In this document: positions 6,558 through 13,653 of the stretch, one piece after another
Position numbering within the stretch: position 1 is the stretch's first letter
How the letters are laid out: each line of letters starts with the position of its first letter
From: Methanothrix sp.
GTDB taxonomy: Archaea > Halobacteriota > Methanosarcinia > Methanotrichales > Methanotrichaceae
Assembly: GCA_023229165.1 (NCBI GenBank)
Contig: JALNZQ010000002.1
Span: 1-22,182, forward strand
Length of the DNA stretch: 22,182 bases
Direction: 5' to 3'
Notes under the pieces: generated by a model
Told to the model about the DNA's origin: nothing
Databases searched by the model: none
What the model saw: only the letters and a program-made list of their open reading frames with translations
Program-made: the position numbers and the translations under genes

Positions 6558-7553
6558 ATGAACCGTGACGAAGTCCAAAAGTACATAGAAGAGCAGTATC
6601 CCGGTTTCAAGGTAATGAGCAAAAAGACAATCTTCTGCCGAAACTCCAGGATCTTTATGCTGGATCTCTGCAAGGGGCAAATCCAGGAAAAAATTGTGGT
6701 CAAGATCTCTCGCAACTATCAACCTCGCGAAGTAGCTCTAGAGTTTTCCAACTTATCACGCTTTTACTATGGCTGCAAAGATGAGGCAGTATCCTCTCCA
6801 AAGCCCCTATTTGTAGATGCAGAGAATGGAATTTTGGCCATGAGCTACGTGCAGGGCGTAAATCTTGCCCATATGCTGCATGAGATCAGGCCGGTGAGCC
6901 TGCAATACCTTATCTGTGCCGCAGATCTTTCCGGAATCGCTCTGGCAAAATTTCATACACTATTTCGCCGGATGGAGGATGAGCCCGTCACCATCGACAC
7001 CAATGCGCGCGAGGACGACATCAACCAGTTTCTTGCCGAAAGCCAGGAGCGGATGGACGAGTGCAATCTCAAAACTATGGTCACGCCGTTCTTCGATTTC
7101 ACATCCTGGAACATCATCCTCAAAAATGATTGCATCAAAAATGGTCAATCGAAAAGCACGATGCTTTATCTCATTGACTTTCCCAGGCTTGATTATGTCT
7201 GCACTCCTCATCTGGATCTAGCTCGGTTCAGATTCGGTCTGGAGCTGATCAAGCAGTTTCCTCCTGCCAAGTTCTTTGGACTGAATCGCTGGGATGTAGA
7301 TTCTCTTTACGATCGGTTTTTGAGCAGCTATTGTCGCGAGATGCATGTTGCTTTGAGCCAGGACGACCTATGGCTCATTTCCCGCGCCAGGTTGGCAAAC
7401 ATAAGACGGTCTCAGGATCTGACGCGCAAAGGCCGGTGCGGCTTGCAGCCCAAGCTGGAGAAGGCATATCTTCAGACCTTCAGCCGACAGTGGCTGGATC
7501 AAGGAGATGTTTTTTCTAAGTGGCCGAGAATGGGCCGGGCGGAAAAAGCCTGA
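6558..7553 (+). CDS. Protein kinase-like fold (aminoglycoside phosphotransferase/RIO type)
   Basis: A cytoplasmic protein of 331 residues with a degenerate phosphotransferase layout. VVKISR carries the candidate ATP-binding Lys49, with Glu62 in the next helix. A hinge-like MSYVQGVNL lies at 95-103 and LAKFH at 129-133. The catalytic-loop equivalent FFDFTSWNIIL has Asp180 and Asn185, and LIDFPRLD supplies the metal-binding Asp207. The usual His of the HGD motif is replaced by Phe178. The Lys, Asp, Asn, Asp set suggests an active small-molecule or lipid kinase, but the substrate is unknown. It is not close to a recognised antibiotic-resistance enzyme. GAGGT precedes the ATG. It converges with the HEAT-repeat gene, with 19 bases between the stops. 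Confidence 0.65.
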   Translation: MNRDEVQKYIEEQYPGFKVMSKKTIFCRNSRIFMLDLCKGQIQEKIVVKISRNYQPREVALEFSNLSRFYYGCKDEAVSSPKPLFVDAENGILAMSYVQGVNLAHMLHEIRPVSLQYLICAADLSGIALAKFHTLFRRMEDEPVTIDTNAREDDINQFLAESQERMDECNLKTMVTPFFDFTSWNIILKNDCIKNGQSKSTMLYLIDFPRLDYVCTPHLDLARFRFGLELIKQFPPAKFFGLNRWDVDSLYDRFLSSYCREMHVALSQDDLWLISRARLANIRRSQDLTRKGRCGLQPKLEKAYLQTFSRQWLDQGDVFSKWPRMGRAEKA

Positions 7554-7572
7554 AAAAGAGAAACTGGCTATT

Positions 7573-8178
7573 CTATTCCGCTTTCTCCTCTTTTGGCCCC
7601 TCAGGTTCTTCCTTTTGTGCCTCGGGCTCTTCCTTCTTTGTTTGCTTCTTGGGGCCTCTGCCCATAGCCAGCAGGGACGCCTTGGCTTGAATTCTGGCCA
7701 GTGGGTAATCGTCCTTAGCCACTTTCTCCAGGGCCACAATGGCACTGTTGTCCTTCAGCTCTCCTACGATCCAGGCGGCGCCTGCGCGCACATCTTTGTC
7801 TGCATCGGAGAGTGCCTGAATTATGCGTTCAGAAACCTGTTTTCCATAAGCGGAGATGGCCACCATGGCATTGCTCTTGACCAGATACTCTTCGTCCTTG
7901 AGGGCCTCGATGAGAGCCTCCAAAGACTCAGAGATCTCGCGTTTGGAGAGGAGTATGATGGCGTTGGAGCGCACCAGCATGTGCTTGTCCTTGGTAGCTG
8001 CAATCAGCTTCTCTGTGGACCAGCTGGGATCCGGGAGCACCGCGGGCATGGAAGGCTCCTGTGCACCACAGGTGGGACAGGCTTCTTCCACCATAGAACG
8101 GGTGACGATGGGTTCGGCCTTGTCCTCGGTTATCTTCTCTTCTGTCGATATTTCGTCTGCTTTCTTTTCTTCTTCCAT
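7573..8178 (-). CDS. HEAT-repeat protein, last gene of the ior operon
   Basis: A protein of 201 residues. The N-terminus (1-30) is acidic and lysine-rich. A single CPTCG pair sits at 34-38. About four HEAT-type helix pairs fill residues 55-172, marked by LVRSNAIILLSK, LVKSNAMVAISAYG, DVRAGAAWIVGELK and LARIQAKASLLAMG. The tail (173-201) is a low-complexity run of Lys, Glu and Pro. Such repeats make protein-protein scaffolds. The related PBS-lyase HEAT group includes proteins that help load cofactors. It starts 16 bases after iorB, so it is probably co-transcribed and might be an accessory or assembly factor for the oxidoreductase; that link rests on position only. The lone C-x2-C could bind a metal only as part of a dimer. 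Confidence 0.8.
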   Translation of the reverse strand: MEEEKKADEISTEEKITEDKAEPIVTRSMVEEACPTCGAQEPSMPAVLPDPSWSTEKLIAATKDKHMLVRSNAIILLSKREISESLEALIEALKDEEYLVKSNAMVAISAYGKQVSERIIQALSDADKDVRAGAAWIVGELKDNSAIVALEKVAKDDYPLARIQAKASLLAMGRGPKKQTKKEEPEAQKEEPEGPKEEKAE

Positions 8179-8194
8179 GCCTATTTCTTTGCTT

Positions 8195-8782
8195 CTATTC
8201 TACTTCAGCTTTTCCTAAGGCGAATGCTTTCTTATTCGCTTCCAGGAACCTTTGCGGCACCACAAGGGAGAGAGACTGTAAAATTAGCTCCTCGGAGAGT
8301 GGGATATAGCCGGCAAGGGCGCCCAGCATTACTACGTTCATAGCCTGAGCCGTGCCCGCCCTTTCAGCCAGAGCTATGGCGTCCATGGCGATCACCTTAT
8401 TGCATCGCGCTTTTAGTGGGGCGAGAATATCTTGCAGTGGCGGGTACTCGGCCTGGCCGCAGGTCACTGTAGAAGGCAGGACAGGCCTGGTATTGACCAG
8501 CACTACTCCCTTCGGCGAGAGGAAGTGAGCGAAGCGCAGGGCTTCCACCGGTTCTAATGCCAACAGCACATCCGCCCCGCCCGAGGCGACCATGGGAGAA
8601 AAGCGGCATCCTATTCGAGTGTGATTGATCACGCTGCCGCCTCTCTGGGCCATGCCGTGCGTTTCAGCTCCACATACAGGTATTCCTGCCATTACCGCAG
8701 CTCTACCGATCACATCCGAGATCATTATGACTCCCTGGCCTCCCACACCTACTATCACCAGGTCGCAAACAGACGTCCTCAT
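8195..8782 (-). CDS. iorB: Indolepyruvate:ferredoxin oxidoreductase, beta subunit
   Basis: The start is ATG 8782, which overlaps the iorA stop as ATGA; this gives 195 residues, normal for IorB. A longer frame to 8845 lies inside iorA and is not used. The protein is the gamma-type domain of 2-oxoacid:ferredoxin oxidoreductases. GVGGQGV at 12-18, then GAETHGMAQRGGSV is the family signature, with DVLLALEP and MLGALAGYIPL further on. With IorA it converts indolepyruvate or phenylpyruvate, CoA and oxidised ferredoxin to the aryl-acetyl-CoA, CO2 and reduced ferredoxin, or works in reverse to make aromatic amino acid precursors in methanogens. The 4-base overlap implies translational coupling. Confidence 0.93.
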   Translation of the reverse strand: MRTSVCDLVIVGVGGQGVIMISDVIGRAAVMAGIPVCGAETHGMAQRGGSVINHTRIGCRFSPMVASGGADVLLALEPVEALRFAHFLSPKGVVLVNTRPVLPSTVTCGQAEYPPLQDILAPLKARCNKVIAMDAIALAERAGTAQAMNVVMLGALAGYIPLSEELILQSLSLVVPQRFLEANKKAFALGKAEVE

Positions 8783-10563
8783 TTTGCCACCTCCGAAATG
8801 GCAGAGGCGGGGCAGATCGCGGCGCATACTCCGCAGCCGGAGCATAGTGCATTGATCCTTGCCTTATCATTCTCGAATTCTATGGCCGGGCAGCCGAAGT
8901 CGATGCAGATCTTGCACCCCTTGCACTCCTCTCCTACCTGGAAAGGCTTAGAGCGGGCATTGCTGCGGCGAGCTTTGATGACGCAGGGCTGACGGGCGAT
9001 GATCACAGACAGGCCCGGATAATCCTTGGCCCTCTGAAAGCTCTCAAGAGTATCATCCAGGTGGTAGGGATCGACCGTTTCCACCAGTCCCGCGCCCAGG
9101 GCTTTGGCCAGGGCTTCTATTGATACTTGGACAGTTGCCTCTCCGGTGGCCGTCATGCCCGTGCCCGGATTAGGCTGATGGCCGGTCATAGCCGTGGTGG
9201 AGTTGTCGAGAATGGTCACGGTGATCCTGGCTTTGTTGTAGGCGGCATTGAGAAGGCCGGTCATGCCTCCATGCAGAAAGGTTGAGTCGCCAAGACTACA
9301 GCATATGCCTTCATTCTCCCCGCCGAAGCGAATGCCGCTGGCCAGAGTGATGCTTGAACCCATGCACAGGCACGTGTCCACAGTTCCCATGCCGACTGCC
9401 ATGGTGTAGCAGCCGATGTCGCTGGGGTAGATTGCATTCTTGCCAAAGACCTTTCGCATGGCGTAATAGGTGGCCCGGTGGCTACAGCCTGCGCATAGCG
9501 AGGGGGGCCGGGGCGGCAAAATGCTCACAGCGGGATTTTGCAGAGTCTCCCGCTCCGCCTTGCCAAGCATGCGGGCAATGGCATTTCTCACCTGCAAATA
9601 GTCCAGCTCGCCATCGCGGGGGATGAATCCCGCCTTACCCAGGATCTCCACATTGGGGTTGACCTTTCTGGCTAACATCTGCACCTGCTCTTCCACCACC
9701 GGCTCCAGCTCTTCTATTACCATTACACGGGAGACGTGCTCAAGCATGCGGCTAATCAATTTTGTGGGCAGGGGATAGGCTCCTATGCACAGGAATGAGA
9801 GGTCTTCATCCAGCTCAAGGGCAGCTTCCTCAGCATAAAGTCCCGCGATTCCTGAGGCGATGATGCCCACATTGCCGTGCAGAGCGAGCCTGTTCCAGGG
9901 CGCGCTTTCCAGCGCCTCCTCAATGGCGGCCTGTTTGGCCAAAAGCTCGCTATGAAGCGGCCGGGCATGGATGGGCAGGGCCACTCGTCGCGCAGGATTC
10001 TTGATGAACCGGCACTGCCCGCCGCGGGCCGCGGCCGCGCCGATCTCTACGTCCTCTCTGGCGTGAGAGACGCGCGTGGTGGGCCTGAGCATGACCGGGA
10101 TATTGAATTTCTCTGAGAGCTCAAAGGCAAAAACGGCCATCTCCTTTGCCTCCTCCGGATTTTTCGGGTCCAGGCAGGGTATGCCGGCAAACTGGGCATA
10201 ACGCCTCGAGTCCTGCTCATTTTGCGAGGAATGGCAATAGGGATCATCGGCACAGATCACCACCAGTCCCGCGCCCACGCCCAGATAGGCAAGGGTCATA
10301 AAGGGATCTGCTGCCACATTCAAACCCACGTGCTTCATGGTGGCTGCGGCGCGCCGGCCAGTCCAGGAGGCTCCTGCTGCCACCTCCAGGGCAACTTTCT
10401 CGTTCACGGACCATTCCACGTGCGGCGGCCTCTCGCCCTTGAGATTTACCAGCGTTTCGATGATCTCTGAGGAGGGAGTGCCGGGATAACCGGCGACAAG
10501 CCCAACTCCTGCCTCCAGGAGTCCTCTGGCAATTGCGGCGTTTCCGAGAAGATATTCTCTCAC
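8779..10563 (-). CDS. iorA: Indolepyruvate:ferredoxin oxidoreductase, alpha subunit
   Basis: The start is placed at GTG 10563 (594 residues), where the protein begins REYLLGNAAIARGL as in family members. A TTG 21 codons upstream would add an unusual extension overlapping the divergent gene's promoter. The pyrimidine-binding domain opens with YPGTPSSE near residue 26. The thiamine diphosphate domain carries SDIGCYTM, then GDSTF and LDNSTTAMTGHQ in its middle. The C-terminus is a two-cluster ferredoxin module: Cys547, 550, 553 and 558 (C-x4-C variant before Pro), and Cys574, 577, 580 and 584. It is the catalytic subunit for arylpyruvate oxidation or the reverse carboxylation, using ferredoxin. 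It heads the operon iorA-iorB-HEAT. Confidence 0.94.
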   Translation of the reverse strand: MREYLLGNAAIARGLLEAGVGLVAGYPGTPSSEIIETLVNLKGERPPHVEWSVNEKVALEVAAGASWTGRRAAATMKHVGLNVAADPFMTLAYLGVGAGLVVICADDPYCHSSQNEQDSRRYAQFAGIPCLDPKNPEEAKEMAVFAFELSEKFNIPVMLRPTTRVSHAREDVEIGAAAARGGQCRFIKNPARRVALPIHARPLHSELLAKQAAIEEALESAPWNRLALHGNVGIIASGIAGLYAEEAALELDEDLSFLCIGAYPLPTKLISRMLEHVSRVMVIEELEPVVEEQVQMLARKVNPNVEILGKAGFIPRDGELDYLQVRNAIARMLGKAERETLQNPAVSILPPRPPSLCAGCSHRATYYAMRKVFGKNAIYPSDIGCYTMAVGMGTVDTCLCMGSSITLASGIRFGGENEGICCSLGDSTFLHGGMTGLLNAAYNKARITVTILDNSTTAMTGHQPNPGTGMTATGEATVQVSIEALAKALGAGLVETVDPYHLDDTLESFQRAKDYPGLSVIIARQPCVIKARRSNARSKPFQVGEECKGCKICIDFGCPAIEFENDKARINALCSGCGVCAAICPASAISEVAK

Positions 10564-10661
10564 AAATAACCATCTCTTTAATATCAGAATAATGGCCTCT
10601 TCACTCTGATAACCGTTTGGATACAAATCTAATTAAGCCAACACCACTCGTATCTTTTGCA
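10564..10661. promoter_or_regulatory. Divergent promoter region, ior operon and COG2108 gene
   Basis: These 98 bases must serve both genes. On the minus strand TATTAAAG lies about 20 bases before the GTG of iorA, and AGATGG could act as a ribosome site. On the plus strand CTAATTAAG (about 10629-10637) lies near -28 of the ATG at 10662, which lacks a ribosome site, so that message may be leaderless. Confidence 0.3.
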
Positions 10662-11702
10662 ATGTTAGAGTGGCAAGAAGATTCTGTGGGATCGATTTAC
10701 AATTACCTAACGCCTGGCTGCCGCATCTGCAGGCAGGGGGCGGGCCTGGTGCTCTTTGTCACCGGCAATTGTCCGCGTAGTTGTTTCTACTGTCCGCTGT
10801 CCGAGGAGCGACGGGGCCGCGACCTGGTCTTTGCCGATGAAATGCCTGTGCGGGAAATAGATGACATCCTGGCGGAGGCCTGCGCCATCGACGCCTTGGG
10901 CACAGGAATCACAGGCGGCGAGCCGCTTTTGAAATTAGACTATGTACTGGAGTGCATCCGGGCTTTGAAACGTGCGCGTGGGCAGTCGCATCACATCCAT
11001 CTTTATACCGGCCTTCTTCCCGGTCGCGAGGTCTTAGAGCAGCTAAAGCAGGCCGGCCTTGACGAGATCCGCTTTCATCCACCGATCTCTGAATGGTCTC
11101 GTCCCATCGGGCTTAAGGAGGCCCTGCGGCAGGCCAAAGCCCTGGGCCTGATAGCGGGCGTAGAGATACCTTCTATAAAGCCGTCTCCTGCCATCATCGA
11201 GGCGGTAAGGGATGCTGATGCTTTTTTGAACTTAAACGAGCTGGAGTTCTCCGAGACCAACTATGCAGGCCTCGCCACAGCGGGCTATTCGCCGGAGGAT
11301 CTTGGCTGCGGAGCAATAGGGAGCGAAGAGGTCGCCAGGGAGCATTTCCTGAAAGATGATATAAAAGTGCACTTTTGCCCCTCCCGCTTCAAGGATGCGG
11401 TGCAGCTCAAAGAGCGACTCTTGCGCCGGGCGAATCGAACGGCGCAGCCCTTTGATTTTGTGAGCGAGGAGGGCACCATAATTCACGGCATAATCGAGGG
11501 CGATCTGCAGGCAGCTTTGCAGATTATTGAGGATCTTGAGGTTCCCGAAGGTATGTACTCCTGCAAAGAGGGAAGGATAGAAATCGCCGCTTCTATCCTG
11601 GAGGATATAACCGAAGAGCTAAAAAGCGTCTCATGTATTCTCAGTATAATTGAGAAGTATCCATTTGAGGATGGACTGGTCGTAGAGAGAATACCTTTAT
11701 AA
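10662..11702 (+). CDS. COG2108-type radical SAM protein
   Basis: Taken from ATG 10662 (346 residues), where the protein starts MLEWQEDSVGSIYNYLTPGC, as expected for this archaeal group; a TTG 15 codons upstream is possible. The radical SAM motif is C-x3-C-x2-C at Cys37, 41 and 44 (CPRSCFYC), with GGEP at 85-88. An extra C-x2-C at 20 and 23 precedes it. The middle (about 115-230) continues the barrel, and residues from about 235 form a separate domain. The enzyme should bind a [4Fe-4S] cluster and cleave S-adenosylmethionine. Its substrate is unknown, and it has been loosely annotated as related to pyruvate formate-lyase activase. It is followed 38 bases later by the DUF2551-like gene. Confidence 0.83.
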   Translation: MLEWQEDSVGSIYNYLTPGCRICRQGAGLVLFVTGNCPRSCFYCPLSEERRGRDLVFADEMPVREIDDILAEACAIDALGTGITGGEPLLKLDYVLECIRALKRARGQSHHIHLYTGLLPGREVLEQLKQAGLDEIRFHPPISEWSRPIGLKEALRQAKALGLIAGVEIPSIKPSPAIIEAVRDADAFLNLNELEFSETNYAGLATAGYSPEDLGCGAIGSEEVAREHFLKDDIKVHFCPSRFKDAVQLKERLLRRANRTAQPFDFVSEEGTIIHGIIEGDLQAALQIIEDLEVPEGMYSCKEGRIEIAASILEDITEELKSVSCILSIIEKYPFEDGLVVERIPL

Positions 11703-11740
11703 TCCTTAAATTCATTGCTTGAAGGCGGTGATTTTGCCGG

Positions 11741-12043
11741 ATGGAAAGCGCTGAAGAACGAATCCAGGAGAGGCTCAGAAATTATCTTAAACGGGACGGA
11801 ATAGGAATTCGGAAGGCTGTCTTAAAGCTGTTTTTGAGCGATGGAGCTTACACCACAGAGGACGTCTTCACCTACCTCGCGAAGGAGGGTTTTGACGTCA
11901 GCTATCGGGGAGTTTCGGCCATGGTGGGGCTCATGAACACTCGCCTGGGCATTCTGAGCATTGACGTTTCCGGGGACCATAACGTCTATTCCCTCAAGGG
12001 AGATCACAAGGGTGTTGTGAGGTCTGTTCTGGAAAATTATTGA
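11741..12043 (+). CDS. DUF2551-like small archaeal protein
   Basis: A protein of 100 residues. The ATG at 11741 follows GGCGGTGA. Residues 1-45 are helical and charged (RIQERLRNYLKRDG). Residues about 25-85 look like a winged-helix arrangement, with a helix, AYTTEDVFTYLAKEGFDVSY as a turn and recognition-like helix, and a hydrophobic ending ILSIDV. NVYSLK resembles the wing strand. There are no cysteines or membrane segments. I recall this as the DUF2551 family of methanogens, but with limited certainty. A DNA-binding regulator is plausible from shape only. It lies 38 bases after the radical SAM gene, perhaps in one operon, and converges on the gene ending at 12060. Confidence 0.7.
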   Translation: MESAEERIQERLRNYLKRDGIGIRKAVLKLFLSDGAYTTEDVFTYLAKEGFDVSYRGVSAMVGLMNTRLGILSIDVSGDHNVYSLKGDHKGVVRSVLENY

Positions 12044-12059
12044 AAAATTTAATGAAAAA

Positions 12060-13562
12060 TCAATTAGGCGGCTCGCCTCTTTTCATCCTTTTCATGTACT
12101 TGCTTAGCACGAGGTCCGCCATCATGTTTATGCCCGTCAGGGCGGCGTGAACCGCCGGTCCCGCTGTCATCCTCTCTCGATAGAGGCGGTGCAGTTTCTT
12201 GAGATGCCGCAGGTTATACTCCAGGCATAATCCGACCAGCTGCCAGTGCTCGGGCAGGGCCTCCTCTTTGGCAAAGCCTTTTCTTCCTCCCAGCTTCGTA
12301 TCGGCGATTGTGGTGAAAAAGAGGGGCAGCATGAGCCCGGTGTAATCCATAAGAGACTCCACCAGCTCAGTGGTCTTTATGACATCCTCTGCCGTCTCTC
12401 CCGGTAGACCCAGGACCAGGCTGGCTACAGGCAGCCAGGACTCTTCAGCGAAGAGACGGTAACAATCCCTTACAATTTCAGGCCAATTGTCGATTTTTTC
12501 GGGCTGCGCTTTATTCGGCATGTGCATCTTAAGGATGCGGCAGCTTCCTGTCTCAATGCCGATCCAGGCAGACATGTGATTCTGATCCGAGCCCACGCCT
12601 ACGATCTGTGATACCTTGCGCAAGAGTCCCTGGTTTTGATGAACTGAAGCCAGGCTCAGGTGGGAGACATCAATGGTCTTCGGCCCGAGCTGCTTTACTG
12701 CTGATACCATTTCCAATATCTTCTTTTCGTCAGGTTTGCCGTCGCGGTAACCGTAGGAGAAGACATCCTCGCTGTGCAGGATGATGTCCTTCTGGCCGCC
12801 GGCCAGGTTCACCCGCACGTCCTCCAGGATTTTTTCGACAGGCCGGTGGCGTAAGGTGCGCATGGCAGGCGAGCAGAAGGCGCAGCCTCGCCAGCAGCCT
12901 CTGCCGATCTCCACAATGCCGCCGATGGTCGCCCCGCGATTGACGGGAATTGCCTCTCCCAGAACCGCTTTGCCCCGGATAACGGGCGGGACGCTCTCCC
13001 CACCAATGATCTTTCTGCATATCTCTGGAAAATCGCTTTCTCCTTCACCCAGGTAAATGTGGTCCACGTTTACGTCTTCGCCCATCACCTCCCAGGCGCC
13101 GTTGCCACCTACTACTACCTTCGGCCCGTGCTTTCTAATGAGCGGATGGCGCACCAGTTCCAGAAACTTGGAGCGGTTGAAGGGCGGTCCCCTGCCGATG
13201 ATATCTTCGATCTCCCGCACGGCAATCTTCCCCATGGGATCATCATGAGTTATGCCTACGATCTTCGTCTGCGGTCCGATGGCCCCGTCCAGATGATCGG
13301 GATGGGCCACCATTACATCCTCTCGGGAGAAGCCCGCTTCCAACAATGCAGCTTCTACCTTTCGCATGCCGCAAGGGGCGATCTCTGCCGAGCCGTCCTT
13401 TGCGGCAGGCACGGGCGGACAGAAAAATTTATGAAAAATCCAGTCAGGCAAAGCCGCCCTGGGCATTATGGCGGCAAATCCGAGCATCACTCCACCGTGA
13501 TAGCTGCTCATCATGGTGGTGTCGCTTGTGAGAACGATTCTCTTGCCAGGCATCTGTGGCAT
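12060..13562 (-). CDS. Radical SAM protein with N-terminal B12-binding-like domain (COG1032 type)
   Basis: A protein of 500 residues. Residues 1-200 form a Rossmann-like domain in the place of a cobalamin-binding domain (KIVGITHDDPMG near 100-111, VVVGGNGAWEV near 149-159, YLGEGESDF near 170-178), but the canonical D-x-H-x2-G cobalamin motif is not evident. The radical SAM core begins with ATIGGIVEIGRGCWRGC; its cluster cysteines are Cys223, 227 and 230. HSEDVFSYGYRDG and IGIETGSCRI follow, the latter a typical SAM-binding region. The C-terminal part (from about 400) is an unassigned helical region. The substrate is unknown. The start ATG 13562 could instead be ATG 13553, three codons in. It is divergent from the homocysteine synthesis genes. 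Confidence 0.8.
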   Translation of the reverse strand: MPQMPGKRIVLTSDTTMMSSYHGGVMLGFAAIMPRAALPDWIFHKFFCPPVPAAKDGSAEIAPCGMRKVEAALLEAGFSREDVMVAHPDHLDGAIGPQTKIVGITHDDPMGKIAVREIEDIIGRGPPFNRSKFLELVRHPLIRKHGPKVVVGGNGAWEVMGEDVNVDHIYLGEGESDFPEICRKIIGGESVPPVIRGKAVLGEAIPVNRGATIGGIVEIGRGCWRGCAFCSPAMRTLRHRPVEKILEDVRVNLAGGQKDIILHSEDVFSYGYRDGKPDEKKILEMVSAVKQLGPKTIDVSHLSLASVHQNQGLLRKVSQIVGVGSDQNHMSAWIGIETGSCRILKMHMPNKAQPEKIDNWPEIVRDCYRLFAEESWLPVASLVLGLPGETAEDVIKTTELVESLMDYTGLMLPLFFTTIADTKLGGRKGFAKEEALPEHWQLVGLCLEYNLRHLKKLHRLYRERMTAGPAVHAALTGINMMADLVLSKYMKRMKRGEPPN

Positions 13563-13653
13563 AGGCTCTTGTCCATTCAGTTAAGGCAGATAACGTTGTT
13601 GGACAGGAAAAGCCCAACAAGTTTTTATCGGATTGCCGACTTTTGGGACGTCT
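13563..13653. promoter_or_regulatory. Divergent promoter with inverted repeat ahead of the homocysteine genes
   Basis: A perfect inverted repeat, TTGTTGG (13596-13602) and CCAACAA (13614-13620) with an 11-base spacer, lies directly before a TATA-like TTTTTATC (13622-13629) on the plus strand. The distance from that box to the GTG at 13654 is about 28 bases, which points to a leaderless message. On the minus strand GTTATC (about 13588-13593) lies near -28 of ATG 13562. The repeat is well placed for a regulator of sulfur or methionine genes. Confidence 0.5.

Noticed and set aside
6558..7553. Antibiotic resistance phosphotransferase
   Set aside because: Only the general kinase fold is shared; the HGD motif is altered and no resistance-family signature is present.
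7507..8343. 278-codon plus-strand frame over the HEAT gene and the end of iorB
   Set aside because: It is antisense to well supported genes and its Leu/Phe/Gly-rich product reflects complementary Lys/Glu codons.
8783..8845. Upstream extension of iorB
   Set aside because: It lies inside iorA and adds residues not expected in the family; the ATGA overlap start fits better.
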